Source: Urophycis tenuis (Eukaryota; Chordata; Actinopteri; Gadiformes; Phycidae). Taken from it: a stretch of DNA of 64,000 nt. Position 1 is the first letter of the stretch. Every line of letters starts with the position of its first letter. The notes under the pieces were generated by a model. That model was not told where the DNA came from. It was given only the letters and a program-made list of their open reading frames with translations, and made no database searches. Positions 10,435 through 24,927 of this stretch are shown piece after piece. The stretch is from the NCBI GenBank assembly GCA_036785325.1, contig JAXIVH010000149.1, positions 1-64,000 of the forward strand, in the 5' to 3' direction. A program made the position numbers and the translations under genes.

Positions 10435-13221
10435 CTTACCTCGACGTTACCTCAACAAATGATCACTCCTTGAAAAAGCTTAAACCCAATACCAATTCCA
10501 TTTCGGAAACGACACACCTTGAGAATTGATCACTCTCGGGGGGGCCTCCCTTGGGTGAGGGTGTATAGTGACAATGGCCAGAAACACCCTATGATCCCAG
10601 GGTCCACTACTGATGACGTGTCCTAATATTTCGATAGCACGTTTATACTCAAATAGAAATGGAAAAGAAAAGTCTCACTCCAGCTGTGACTCGTCTTTAT
10701 TCAAATAAGTAAATATACCAATGCATTGGAAGTACCTTCAATCAAACTAGATTGACCTTCATCTTGGAACAAAGAAAACCTTTGGGAAAAGGAAAAACAA
10801 GTCTATATCTCCAAATCAGCGGTTATATCACAACAAGACAGATAACCATTTCGTTTTACTTCATTCTTGGTAATATGGGAAAAGAGAGCTGCGGATGACT
10901 AGATATTGGCGAGTGCAACTGCCTTTGATCCCCTATTCAACTACCGAGTCGTTGGATGAGGTGGGGGGGGGGTCATCGAGATAACTCTAACGAACCTAAC
11001 CGAGCCAGGGCCATCGAAAGAACGGGCTCTCTACACAACCCATTTATATTACCTTACCAACTGTTATTCACAAAACGACCACTAGATGGAGGCGATGGAC
11101 CACCACTGAAGAATCAAAAGAAGGCAACCAGCCTTTAACACAAAGACTAAAAACTCACTCCAGCTGTGATCCTCTTTATCTAAATAAATAAATAAACAAA
11201 AATGAATAAATAAATAGACTAAATAAATATACAAATATAAATAAATAAATTAAATATAGATTACCTTACCAACTATTGCAATTACCTATTATTATTGTTA
11301 TTATTATTATTACTTACCTATTAATGCAATTTCCCAACCTGGGAACAATAGAGTATTTCTATTTCTATTTCTATAACTCTTCTTCACAAAACGACCACTA
11401 GGTGGAGACGACGCACCACCAGCGAGGAATCAAAAGAGGAGGAACAACCTTGAATACAAAGATTAAAACCCACTCCAGCTGTGAGTCTCTCGATGTATTT
11501 ATTTACTAAAAAAAAATATATTAAATATATATACTCCTCCCATCTCTTCTCCCCTGTCTTCCCTCATGGAAATGAGGGAGTTGTGGGAGATAGAGTGTAC
11601 TAGCCCGATCCGGCGGGGGTGAGTTCAGTCCGTACAGACTGTCTCACCTTGACTCTACCTTACTCAATCTCTAGCTCTAACTCTAACCCTAGGGATAACC
11701 TCAACCCCAACCCTAACCATAGGCCTAACCTTAGCCCTAACCCTAACTCAACCCTAACACTAACCCTTACCTTGGCCCTAATCTTAACACTAACCTCAAC
11801 CCCTAACCTTAGCCTTAACACTAACCCTAACCCCTACTCTAACTCTAACCCTAACCCCTACTCTAACTCTAACCCTAAGCCTACCCTAACCTCCAACACT
11901 AACCCTACCCTAACTCTAACGCTAACCCTAACTCTAACCTTTGCCCTAACTTTAGCCCTAACCCTAGCCTCAGCCATAACCCTAACCCTAACCTTAGCCC
12001 TAACCCTAACCTTAACCCTAACCCTAACCTTGGCCCTTACCTTAACACTAACCTCAAACCTAACCTTAACCCTAACCTCAGCCATAACCCTAACCCTAAC
12101 CTTAGCCCTAACCCTAATTCTAGCCCTAACCCTAATCTTAACCATAACCTTAACCCTAACCTTGGCCCTAACACTTAACCTAACCTTATCCATAACACTA
12201 ACCCTAACCTCAACCCTAACCTTAACCCCAATCTCAGCCGTAACCCCAACCCTAACCTTATCCCTAACCTTAAACCTAACCCTAACCTCAGCCCTAACCT
12301 TAACCCTAACCTCAGCCCTCATCTTAACCCTAACCCCTAACCCCTAACCTCTAACCCTAACCCTAACCTTACCCTAACCGTAACGCTAACCCTAACCCTT
12401 ACTCTAACCTTAGCCCTAACCTTAGCCCTAACCGTAACCCTAACCTTAACCCTAACCTTAACCCTAAACCGTAACCTTATACCTAACCCTAACCTCAGCC
12501 CTAACCTTAACCCTAACCGCAACCCCTCCCATTTACTTCAAACCTAACGTTAAGGTTAACTGCTAACTCTACCCCTAAATCTACCCTAACCTTAACCTAC
12601 ACTTGACATATTGGAGGAAGAAGACAATTACCCAGCATGCATTTCATCCGGAAAACTTTTCACAAAAAAACCCATTACCGAAGTACCTACGGCGAGAATA
12701 GACTACCCCAAGAAATTGTTGTTTTGGGTGAGGAAAGTAAGCCATTGAGTCTTCTCTAAGGTCAACTTCCTACACAATCTCTGTAGTCGCGCGGTGTATG
12801 GGGCACAGGAATTGTTATTAACAGGCTGTTCGGCATGGGGTCCTGGAGGGGCCAGGGAGGCAGTGCTTAGTCGCGGCTGGCCTTGGCCTTTCCTACCCTG
12901 GGACCGACTGGGAAGGCACCGCTGGTCGGGGCTGGTCTTGGTCTTTCCTAGGTCTGGACACCCATCGCTGAGGATAGCTGCATTGGGGGACCGTGGAGGC
13001 AGTGCTTTGTCACGGCTGGCCTCGGTCCTTCGTGACCCCAGTTTTCTGCTAGTTCATCTGGACCCAACAGAGGACAAGAACCAAGTTCCGGCCCTGATTG
13101 GCCAAACCAGGGCTACCTAGCGGTGTTAACAACTGGTTTGTGCTGGTCAGGGGGTAAGTATGTGCCCCCTCCTCTCCATAACCAAAACAATGTATCCTAA
13201 AAAGTGTTTTACTTACCTTTA
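10435..13221 (+). repeat. Unit 5, long type (2787 bp), second AT-tract subtype
   Basis: The telomere-like block is about 11673-12599 and the GC-rich block 12794-13120. The AT tract reads ttatttactaaaaa and the hexamer block opens with gactctaccttactc, which defines a second long subtype shared with units 7, 11, 13, 19 and 23. A C to T change in the GC-rich block near 13086 is shared only with unit 11, exactly 14,493 bp away. Confidence 0.92.
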
Positions 13222-15268
13222 CTTACCTCGACGTTACCTCAACAAATGATCACTCCTTGAAAAAGCTTAAACCCAATACCAATTCCATTTCGGAAACGAC
13301 ACACCTTGAGAATTGATCACTCTCGGGGGGGCCTCCCTTGGGTGAGGGTGTATAGTGACAATGGCCAGAAACACCCTATGATCCCAGGGTCCACTACTGA
13401 TGACGTGTCCTAATATTTCGATAGCACGTTTATACTCAAATAGAAATGGAAAAGAAAAGTCTCACTCCAGCTGTGACTCGTCTTTATTCAAATAAGTAAA
13501 TATACCAATGCATTGGAAGTACCTTCAATCAAACTAGATTGACCTTCATCTTGGAACAAAGAAAACCTTTGGGAAAAGGAAAAACAAGTCTATATCTCCA
13601 AATCAGCGGTTATATCACAACAAGACAGATAACCATTTCGTTTTACTTCATTCTTGGTAATATGGGAAAAGAGAGCTGCGGATGACTAGATATTGGCGAG
13701 TGCAACTGCCTTTGATCCCCTATTCAACTACCGAGTCGTTGGATGAGGTGGGGGGGGTCATCGAGATAACTCTAACGAACCCAACCCTAACCATAGGCCT
13801 AACCTTAGCCCTAACCCTAACTCAACCCTAACACTAACCCTTACCTTGGCCCTAATCTTAACACTAACCTCAACCCCTAACCTTAGCCTTAACACTAACC
13901 CTAACCCCTACTCTAACTCTAACCCTAACCCCTACTCTAACTCTAACCCTAAGCCTACCCTAACCTCCAACACTAACCCTACCCTAACTCTAACGCTAAC
14001 CCTAACTCTAACCTTTACCCTAACTTTAGCCCTAACCCTAGCCTCAGCCATAACCCTAACCCTTACCTTAGCCCTAACCCTAACCTTAACCCTAACCCTA
14101 ACCTTGGCCCTAACCTTAACACTAACCTCAAACCTAACCTTAACCCTAACCTCAGCCATAACCCTAACCCTAACCTTAGCCCTAACCCTAATTCTAGCCC
14201 TAACCCTAATCTTAACCATAACCTTAACCCTAACCTTGGCCCTAACACTTAACCTAACCTTATCCATAACACTAACCCTAACCTCAACCCTAACCTTAAC
14301 CCCAATCTCAGCCGTAACCCCAACCCTATCCTTATCCCTAACCTTAAACCTAACCCTAACCTCAGCCCTAACCTTAACCCTAACCTCAGCCCTCATCTTA
14401 ACCCTAACCCTAACCTTACCCTAACCGTAACGCTAACCCTAACCCTTACTCTAACCTTAGCCCTAACCTTAGCCCTAACCGTAACCCTAACCTTAACCCT
14501 AACCTTAACCCTAAACCGTAACCTTATACCTAACCCTAACCTCAGCCCTAACCTTAACCCTAACCGAAACCCCTCCCATTTACTTCAAACCTAACGTTAA
14601 GGTTAACTGCTAACTCTACCCCTAAATCTACCCTAACCTTAACCTACACTTGACATATTGGAGGAAGAAGACAATTACCCAGCATGCATTTCATCCGGAA
14701 AACTTTTCACAAAAAAACCCATTACCGAAGTACCTACGGCGAGAATAGACTACCCCAAGAAATTGTTGTTTTGGGTGAGGAAAGTAAGCCATTGAGTCTT
14801 CTCTAAGGTCAACTTCCTACACAATCTCTGTAGTCGCGCGGTGTATGGGGCACAGGAATTGTTATTAACAGGCTGTTCGGCATGGGGTCCTGGAGGGGCC
14901 AGGGAGGCAGTGCTTAGTCGCGGCTGGCCTTGGCCTTTCCTACCCTGGGACCGACTGGGAAGGCACCGCTGGTCGGGGCTGGTCTTGGTCTTTCCTAGGT
15001 CTGGACACCCATCGCTGAGGATAGCTGCATTGGGGGACCGTGGAGGCAGTGCTTTGTCACGGCTGGCCTCGGTCCTTCGTGACCCCAGTTTTCTGCTAGT
15101 TCATCTGGACCCAACAGAGGACAAGAACCAAGCTCCGGCCCTGATTGGCCAAACCAGGGCTACCTAGCGGTGTTAACAACTGGTTTGTGCTGGTCAGGGG
15201 GTAAGTATGTGCCCCCTCCTCTCCATAACCAAAACAATGTATCCTAAAAAGTGTTTTACTTACCTTTA
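13222..15268 (+). repeat. Unit 6, short type with 27-bp deletion (2047 bp)
   Basis: This unit lacks the 711-bp segment and also 27 bp of CCCCTAA-type repeats near 14410. The telomere-like block is about 13779-14646 and the GC-rich block 14841-15167. It starts with the long-class markers ccttgaaaaagc and gaaatggaaaag but ends as a short unit with a G-run of 8, so it looks like a recombinant. Matching units are 12 and 21. Confidence 0.92.
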
Positions 15269-17994
15269 CTTACCTCGACGTTACCTCAACAAATGATCAC
15301 TCCTTGAAAAAGCTTAAACCCAATACCAATTCCATTTCGGAAACGACACACCTTGAGAATTGATCACTCTCGGGGGGGCCTCCCTTGGGTGAGGGTGTAT
15401 AGTGACAATGGCCAGAAACACCCTATGATCCCAGGGTCCACTACTGATGACGTGTCCTAATATTTCGATAGCACGTTTATACTCAAATAGAAATGGAAAA
15501 GAAAAGTCTCACTCCAGCTGTGACTCGTCTTTATTCAAATAAGTAAATATACCAATGCATTGGAAGTACCTTCAATCAAACTAGATTGACCTTCATCTTG
15601 GAACAAAGAAAACCTTTGGGAAAAGGAAAAACAAGTCTATATCTCCAAATCAGCGGTTATATCACAACAAGACAGATAACCATTTCGTTTTACTTCATTC
15701 TTGGTAATATGGGAAAAGAGAGCTGCGGATGACTAGATATTGGCGAGTGCAACTGCCTTTGATCCCCTATTCAACTACCGAGTCGTTGGATGAGGTGGGG
15801 GGGGGGTCATCGAGATAACTCTAACGAACCTAACCGAGCCAGGGCCATCGAAAGAACGGGCTCTCTACACAACCCATTTATATTACCTTACCAACTGTTA
15901 TTCACAAAACGACCACTAGATGGAGGCGATGGACCACCACTGAAGAATCAAAAGAAGGCAACCAGCCTTTAACACAAAGACTAAAAACTCACTCCAGCTG
16001 TGATCCTCTTTATCTAAATAAATAAATAAACAAAAATGAATAAATAAATAGACTAAATAAATATACAAATATAAATAAATAAATAAAATATAGATTACCT
16101 TACCAACTATTGCAATTACCTATTATTATTGTTATTATTATTATTACTTACCTATTAATGCAATTTCCCAACCTGGGAACAATAGAGTATTTCTATTTCT
16201 ATTTCTATAACTCTTCTTCACAAAACGACCACTAGGTGGAGACGACGCACCACCAGCGAGGAATCAAAAGAGGAGGAACAACCTTGAATACAAAGATTAA
16301 AACCCACTCCAGCTGTGAGTCTCTCGATGTATTTATTTACTAAAAAAAAATATATTAAATATATATACTCCTCCCATCTCTTCTCCCCTGTCTTCCCTCA
16401 TGGAAATGAGGGAGTTGTGGGAGATAGAGTGTACTAGCCCGATCCGGCGGGGGTGAGTTCAGTCCGTACAGACTGTCTCACCTTGACTCTACCTTACTCA
16501 ATCTCTAGCTCTAACTCTAACCCTAGGGATAACCTCAACCCCAACCCTAACCATAGGCCTAACCTTAGCCCTAACCCTAACTCAACCCTAACACTAACCC
16601 TTACCTTGGCCCTAATCTTAACACTAACCTCAACCCCTAACCTTAGCCTTAACACTAACCCTAACCCCTACTCTAACTCTAACCCTAACCCCTACTCTAA
16701 CTCTAACCCTAAGCCTACCCTAACCTCCAAAACTAACCCTACCCTAACTCTAACGCTTACCCTAACTCTAACCTTTGCCCTAACTTTAGCCCTAACCCTA
16801 GCCTCAGCCATAACCCTAACCCTAACCTTAGCCCTAACCCTAACCTTAACCCTAACCCTAACCTTGGCCCTTACCTTAACACTAACCTCAAACCTAACCT
16901 TAACCCTAACCTCAGCCATAACCCTAACCCTAACCTTAGCCCTAACCCTAATTCTAGCCCTAACCCTAATCTTAACCATAACCTTAACCCTAACCTTGGC
17001 CCTAACACTTAACCTAACCTTATCCATAACACTAACCCTAACCTCAACCCTAACCTTAACCCCAATCTCAGCCGTAACCCCAACCCTAACCTTATCCCTA
17101 ACCTTAAACCTAACCCTAACCTCAGCCCTAACCTTAACCCTAACCTCAGCCCTCATCTTAACCCTAACCCCTAACCCCTAACCTCTAACCCTAACCCTAA
17201 CCTTACCCTAACCGTAACGCTAACCCTAACCCTTACTCTAACCTTAGCCCTAACCTTAGCCCTAACCGTAACCCTAACCTTAACCCTAACCGCAACCCCT
17301 CCCATTTACTTCAAACCTAACGTTAAGGTTAACTGCTAACTCTACCCCTAAATCTACCCTAACCTTAACCTACACTTGACATATTGGAGGAAGAAGACAA
17401 TTACCCAGCATGCATTTCATCCGGAAAACTTTTCACAAAAAAACCCATTACCGAAGTACCTACGGCGAGAATAGACTACCCCAAGAAATTGTTGTTTTGG
17501 GTGAGGAAAGTAAGCCATTGAGTCTTCTCTAAGGTCAACTTCCTACACAATCTCTGTAGTCGCGCGGTGTATGGGGCACAGGAATTGTTATTAACAGGCT
17601 GTTCGGCATGGGGTCCTGGAGGGGCCAGGGAGGCAGTGCTTAGTCGCGGCTGGCCTTGGCCTTTCCTACCCTGGGACCGACTGGGAAGGCACCGCTGGTC
17701 GGGGCTGGTCTTGGTCTTTCCTAGGTCTGGACACCCATCGCTGAGGATAGCTGCATTGGGGGACCGTGGAGGCAGTGCTTTGTCACGGCTGGCCTCGGTC
17801 CTTCGTGACCCCAGTTTTCTGCTAGTTCATCTGGACCCAACAGAGGACAAGAACCAAGCTCCGGCCCTGATTGGCCAAACCAGGGCTACCTAGCGGTGTT
17901 AACAACTGGTTTGTGCTGGTCAGGGGGTAAGTATGTGCCCCCTCCTCTCCATAACCAAAACAATGTATCCTAAAAAGTGTTTTACTTACCTTAA
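15269..17994 (+). repeat. Unit 7, long type with 61-bp deletion (2726 bp)
   Basis: The telomere-like block is about 16507-17372 and has lost 61 bp near 17290. The GC-rich block is 17567-17893. Variants aaaactaac near 16730 and aataaaatatag in the AT tract link it to units 13 and 23, which carry the same deletion. Confidence 0.92.
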
Positions 17995-20067
17995 CTTACC
18001 TCGACCTTACCTCAACAAATGATCACTCCTAAAAAAGCTTAAACCCAATACCAATTCCATTTCGGAAACGACACACCTTGAGAATTGATCACTCTCGGGG
18101 GGGCCTCCCTTGGGTGAGGGTGTATAGTGACAATGGCCAGAAACACCCTATGATCCCAGGGTCCACTACTGATGACGTGTCCTAATATTTCGATAGCACG
18201 TTTATACTCAAATAGAAATTGAATAGAAAAGTCTCACTCCAGCTGTGACTCGTCTTTATTCAAATAAGTAAATATACCAATGCATTGGAAGTACCTTCAA
18301 TCAAACAAGATTGACCTTCATCTTGGAACAAAGAAAACCTTTGGGAAAAGGAAAAACAAGTCTATATCTCCAAATCAGCGGTTATATCACAACAAGACAG
18401 ATAACCATTTCGTTTTACTTCATTCTTGGTAATATGGGAAAAGAGAGCTGCGGATGACTAGATATTGGCGAGTGCAACTGCCTTTGATCCCCTATTCAAC
18501 TACCGAGTCGTTGGATGAGGTGGGGGGGGTCATCGAGATAACTCTAACGAACCCAACCCTAACCATAGGCCTAACCTTAGCCCTAACCCTAACTCAACCC
18601 TAACACTAACCCTTACCTTGGCCCTAATCTTAACACTAACCTCAACCCCTAACCTTAGCCTTAACACTAACCCTAACCCCTACTCTAACTCTAACCCTAA
18701 CCCCTACTCTAACTCTAACCCTAAGCCTACCCTAACCTCCAACACTAACCCTACCCTAACTCTAACGCTAACCCTAACTCTAACCTTTGCCCTAACTTTA
18801 GCCCTAACCCTAGCCTCAGCCATAACCCTAACCCTTACCTTAGCCCTAACCCTAACCTTAACCCTAACCCTAACCTTGGCCCTAACCTTAACACTAACCT
18901 CAAACCTAACCTTAACCCTAACCTCAGCCATAACCCTAACCCTAACCTTAGCCCTAACCCTAATTCTAGCCCTAACCCTAATCTTAACCATAACCTTAAC
19001 CCTAACCTTGGCCCTAACACTTAACCTAACCTTATCCATAACACTAACCCTAACCTCAACCCTAACCTTAACCCCAATCTCAGCCGTAACCCCAACCCTA
19101 TCCTTATCCCTAACCTTAAACCTAACCCTAACCTCAGCCCTAACCTTAACCCTAACCTCAGCCCTCATCTTAACCCTAACCCCTAACCCCTAACCTCTAA
19201 CCCTAACCCTAACCTTACCCTAACCGTAACGCTAACCCTAACCCTTACTCTAACCTTAGCCCTAACCTTAGCCCTAACCGTAACCCTAACCTTAACCCTA
19301 ACCTTAACCCTAAACCGTAACCTTATACCTAACCCTAACCTCAGCCCTAACCTTAACCCTAACCGTAACCCCTCCCATTTACTTCAAACCTAACGTTAAG
19401 GTTAACTGCTAACTCTACCCCTAAATCTACCCTAACCTTAACCTACACTTGACATATTGGAGGAAGAAGACAATTACCCAGCATGCATTTCATCCGGAAA
19501 ACTTTTCACAAAAAAACCCATTACCGAAGTACCTACGGCGAGAATAGACTACCCCAAGAAATTGTTGTTTTGGGTGAGGAAAGTAAGCCATTGAGTCTTC
19601 TCTAAGGTCAACTTCCTACACAATCTCTGTAGTCGCGCGGTGTATGGGGCACAGGAATTGTTATTAACAGGCTGTTCGGCATGGGGTCCTGGAGGGGCCA
19701 GGGAGGCAGTGCTTAGTCGCGGCTGGCCTTGGCCTTTCCTACCCTGGGACCGACTGGGAAGGCACCGCTGGTCGGGGCTGGTCTTGGTCTTTCCTAGGTC
19801 TGGACACCCATCGCTGAGGATAGCTGCATTGGGGGACCGTGGAGGCAGTGCTTTGTCACGGCTGGCCTCGGTCCTTCGTGACCCCAGTTTTCTGCTAGTT
19901 CATCTGGACCCAACAGAGGACAAGAACCAAGCTCCGGCCCTGATTGGCCAAACCAGGGCTACCTAGCGGTGTTAACAACTGGTTTGTGCTGGTCAGGGGG
20001 TAAGTATGTGCCCCCTCCTCTCCATAACCAAAACAATGTATCCTAAAAAGTGTTTTACTTACCTTTA
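17995..20067 (+). repeat. Unit 8, short type (2073 bp)
   Basis: The unit opens with cttacctcgacctt preceded by ttaacttacc, a variant shared only with units 14 and 24; all three directly follow a 61-bp-deletion unit. The telomere-like block is about 18551-19445 and the GC-rich block 19640-19966. Confidence 0.92.
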
Positions 20068-22140
20068 CTTACCTCGACGTTACCTCAACAAATGATCACT
20101 CCTAAAAAAGCTTAAACCCAATACCAATTCCATTTCGGAAACGACACACCTTGAGAATTGATCACTCTCGGGGGGGCCTCCCTTGGGTGAGGGTGTATAG
20201 TGACAATGGCCAGAAACACCCTATGATCCCAGGGTCCACTACTGATGACGTGTCCTAATATTTCGATAGCACGTTTATACTCAAATAGAAATGGAAAAGA
20301 AAAGTCTCACTCCAGCTGTGACTCGTCTTTATTCAAATAAGTAAATATACCAATGCATTGGAAGTACCTTCAATCAAACTAGATTGACCTCCATCTTGGA
20401 ACAAAGAAAACCTTTGGGAAAAGGAAAAACAAGTCTATATCTCCAAATCAGCGGTTATATCACAACAAGACAGATAACCATTTCGTTTTACTTCATTCTT
20501 GGTAATATGGGAAAAGAGAGCTGCGGATGACTAGATATTGGCGAGTGCAACTGCCTTTGATCCCCTATTCAACTACCGAGTCGTTGGATGAGGTGGGGGG
20601 GGTCATCGAGATAACTCTAACGAACCCAACCCTAACCATAGGCCTAACCTTAGCCCTAACCCTAACTCAACCCTAACACTAACCCTTACCTTGGCCCTAA
20701 TCTTAACACTAACCTCAACCCCTAACCTTAGCCTTAACACTAACCCTAACCCCTACTCTAACTCTAACCCTAACCCCTACTCTAACTCTAACCCTAAGCC
20801 TACCCTAACCTCCAACACTAACCCTACCCTAACTCTAACGCTAACCCTAACTCTAACCTTTGCCCTAACTTTAGCCCTAACCCTAGCCTCAGCCATAACC
20901 CTAACCCTTACCTTAGCCCTAACCCTAACCTTAACCCTAACCCTAACCTTGGCCCTAACCTTAACACTAACCTCAAACCTAACCTTAACCCTAACCTCAG
21001 CCATAACCCTAACCCTAACCTTAGCCCTAACCCTAATTCTAGCCCTAACCCTAATCTTAACCATAACCTTAACCCTAACCTTGGCCCTAACACTTAACCT
21101 AACCTTATCCATAACACTAACCCTAACCTCAACCCTAACCTTAACCCCAATCTCAGCCGTAACCCCAACCCTATCCTTATCCCTAACCTTAAACCTAACC
21201 CTAACCTCAGCCCTAACCTTAACCCTAACCTCAGCCCTCATCTTAACCCTAACCCCTAACCCCTAACCTCTAACCCTAACCCTAACCTTACCCTAACCGT
21301 AACGCTAACCCTAACCCTTACTCTAACCTTAGCCCTAACCTTAGCCCTAACCGTAACCCTAACCTTAACCCTAACCTTAACCCTAAACCGTAACCTTATA
21401 CCTAACCCTAACCTCAGCCCTAACCTTAACCCTAACCGTAACCCCTCCCATTTACTTCAAACCTAACGTTAAGGTTAACTGCTAACTCTACCCCTAAATC
21501 TACCCTAACCTTAACCTACACTTGACATATTGGAGGAAGAAGACAATTACCCAGCATGCATTTCATCCGGAAAACTTTTCACAAAAAAACCCATTACCGA
21601 AGTACCTACGGCGAGAATAGACTACCCCAAGAAATTGTTGTTTTGGGTGAGGAAAGTAAGCCATTGAGTCTTCTCTAAGGTCAACTTCCTACACAATCTC
21701 TGTAGTCGCGCGGTGTATGGGGCACAGGAATTGTTATTAACAGGCTGTTCGGCATGGGGTCCTGGAGGGGCCAGGGAGGCAGTGCTTAGTCGCGGCTGGC
21801 CTTGGCCTTTCCTACCCTGGGACCGACTGGGAAGGCACCGCTGGTCGGGGCTGGTCTTGGTCTTTCCTAGGTCTGGACACCCATCGCTGAGGATAGCTGC
21901 ATTGGGGGACCGTGGAGGCAGTGCTTTGTCACGGCTGGCCTCGGTCCTTCGTGACCCCAGTTTTCTGCTAGTTCATCTGGACCCAACAGAGGACAAGAAC
22001 CAAGCTCCGGCCCTGATTGGCCAAACCAGGGCTACCTAGCGGTGTTAACAACTGGTTTGTGCTGGTCAGGGGGTAAGTATGTGCCCCCTCCTCTCCATAA
22101 CCAAAACAATGTATCCTAAAAAGTGTTTTACTTACCTTTA
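20068..22140 (+). repeat. Unit 9, short type (2073 bp), last unit of block copy A
   Basis: The telomere-like block is about 20624-21518 and the GC-rich block 21713-22039. A T to C change near 20391 (gacctccatc) is shared with units 15, 17 and 19. It starts with the short marker cctaaaaaagc but carries the long marker gaaatggaaaag, so it is a mosaic in its first 250 bp. Confidence 0.92.
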
Positions 22141-24927
22141 CTTACCTCGACGTTACCTCAACAAATGATCACTCCTTGAAAAAGCTTAAACCCAATACCA
22201 ATTCCATTTCGGAAACGACACACCTTGAGAATTGATCACTCTCGGGGGGGCCTCCCTTGGGTGAGGGTGTATAGTGACAATGGCCAGAAACACCCTATGA
22301 TCCCAGGGTCCACTACTGATGACGTGTCCTAATATTTCGATAGCACGTTTATACTCAAATAGAAATGGAAAAGAAAAGTCTCACTCCAGCTGTGACTCGT
22401 CTTTATTCAAATAAGTAAATATACCAATGCATTGGAAGTACCTTCAATCAAACTAGATTGACCTTCATCTTGGAACAAAGAAAACCTTTGGGAAAAGGAA
22501 AAACAAGTCTATATCTCCAAATCAGCGGTTATATCACAACAAGACAGATAACCATTTCGTTTTACTTCATTCTTGGTAATATGGGAAAAGAGAGCTGCGG
22601 ATGACTAGATATTGGCGAGTGCAACTGCCTTTGATCCCCTATTCAACTACCGAGTCGTTGGATGAGGTGGGGGGGGGGTCATCGAGATAACTCTAACGAA
22701 CCTAACCGAGCCAGGGCCATCGAAAGAACGGGCTCTCTACACAACCCATTTATATTACCTTACCAACTGTTATTCACAAAACGACCACTAGATGGAGGCG
22801 ATGGACCACCACTGAAGAATCAAAAGAAGGCAACCAGCCTTTAACACAAAGACTAAAAACTCACTCCAGCTGTGATCCTCTTTATCTAAATAAATAAATA
22901 AACAAAAATGAATAAATAAATAGACTAAATAAATATACAAATATAAATAAATAAATTAAATATAGATTACCTTACCAACTATTGCAATTACCTATTATTA
23001 TTGTTATTATTATTATTACTTACCTATTAATGCAATTTCCCAACCTGGGAACAATAGAGTATTTCTATTTCTATTTCTATAACTCTTCTTCACAAAACGA
23101 CCACTAGGTGGAGACGACGCACCACCAGCGAGGAATCAAAAGAGGAGGAACAACCTTGAATACAAAGATTAAAACCCACTCCAGCTGTGAGTCTCTCGAT
23201 GTATTTATTAACAAAAAAAATATATATTAAATATATATACTCCTCCCATCTCTTCTCCCCTGTCTTCCCTCATGGAAATGAGGGAGTTGGGGGAGATAGA
23301 GTGTACTAGCCCGATCCGGCGGGGGTGAGTTCAGTCCGTACAGACTGTCTCACCTTGAACCTACCTTCCTCAATCTCTAGCTCTAACTCTAACCCTAGGG
23401 ATAACCTCAACCCCAACCCTAACCATAGGCCTAACCTTAGCCCTAACCCTAACTCAACCCTAACACTAACCCTTACCTTGGCCCTAATCTTAACACTAAC
23501 CTCAACCCCTAACCTTAGCCTTAACACTAACCCTAACCCCTACTCTAACTCTAACCCTAACCCCTACTCTAACTCTAACCCTAAGCCTACCCTAACCTCC
23601 AACACTAACCCTACCCTAACTCTAACGCTAACCCTAACTCTAACCTTTGCCCTAACTTTAGCCCTAACCCTAGCCTCAGCCATAACCCTAACCCTTACCT
23701 TAGCCCTAACCCTAACCTTAACCCTAACCCTAACCTTGGCCCTAACCTTAACACTAACCTCAAACCTAACCTTAACCCTAACCTCAGCCATAACCCTAAC
23801 CCTAACCTTAGCCCTAACCCTAATTCTAGCCCTAACCCTAATCTTAACCATAACCTTAACCCTAACCTTGGCCCTAACACTTAACCTAACCTTATCCATA
23901 ACACTAACCCTAACCTCAACCCTAACCTTAACCCCAATCTCAGCCGTAACCCCAACCCTATCCTTATCCCTAACCTTAAACCTAACCCTAACCTCAGCCC
24001 TAACCTTAACCCTAACCTCAGCCCTCATCTTAACCCTAACCCCTAACCCCTAACCTCTAACCCTAACCCTAACCTTACCCTAACCGTAACGCTAACCCTA
24101 ACCCTTACTCTAACCTTAGCCCTAACCTTAGCCCTAACCGTAACCCTAACCTTAACCCTAACCTTAACCCTAAACCGTAACCTTATACCTAACCCTAACC
24201 TCAGCCCTAACCTTAACCCTAACCGTAACCCCTCCCATTTACTTCAAACCTAACGTTAAGGTTAACTGCTAACTCTACCCCTAAATCTACCCTAACCTTA
24301 ACCTACACTTGACATATTGGAGGAAGAAGACAATTACCCAGCATGCATTTCATCCGGAAAACTTTTCACAAAAAAACCCATTACCGAAGTACCTACGGCG
24401 AGAATAGACTACCCCAAGAAATTGTTGTTTTGGGTGAGGAAAGTAAGCCATTGAGTCTTCTCTAAGGTCAACTTCCTACACAATCTCTGTAGTCGCGCGG
24501 TGTATGGGGCACAGGAATTGTTATTAACAGGCTGTTCGGCATGGGGTCCTGGAGGGGCCAGGGAGGCAGTGCTTAGTCGCGGCTGGCCTTGGCCTTTCCT
24601 ACCCTGGGACCGACTGGGAAGGCACCGCTGGTCGGGGCTGGTCTTGGTCTTTCCTAGGTCTGGACACCCATCGCTGAGGATAGCTGCATTGGGGGACCGT
24701 GGAGGCAGTGCTTTGTCACGGCTGGCCTCGGTCCTTCGTGACCCCAGTTTTCTGCTAGTTCATCTGGACCCAACAGAGGACAAGAACCAAGCTCCGGCCC
24801 TGATTGGCCAAACCAGGGCTACCTAGCGGTGTTAACAACTGGTTTGTGCTGGTCAGGGGGTAAGTATGTGCCCCCTCCTCTCCATAACCAAAACAATGTA
24901 TCCTAAAAAGTGTTTTACTTACCTTTA
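22141..24927 (+). repeat. Unit 10, long type (2787 bp), first unit of block copy B
   Basis: The telomere-like block is about 23379-24305 and the GC-rich block 24500-24826. It is the counterpart of unit 4, with no difference noticed by eye. Confidence 0.92.
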
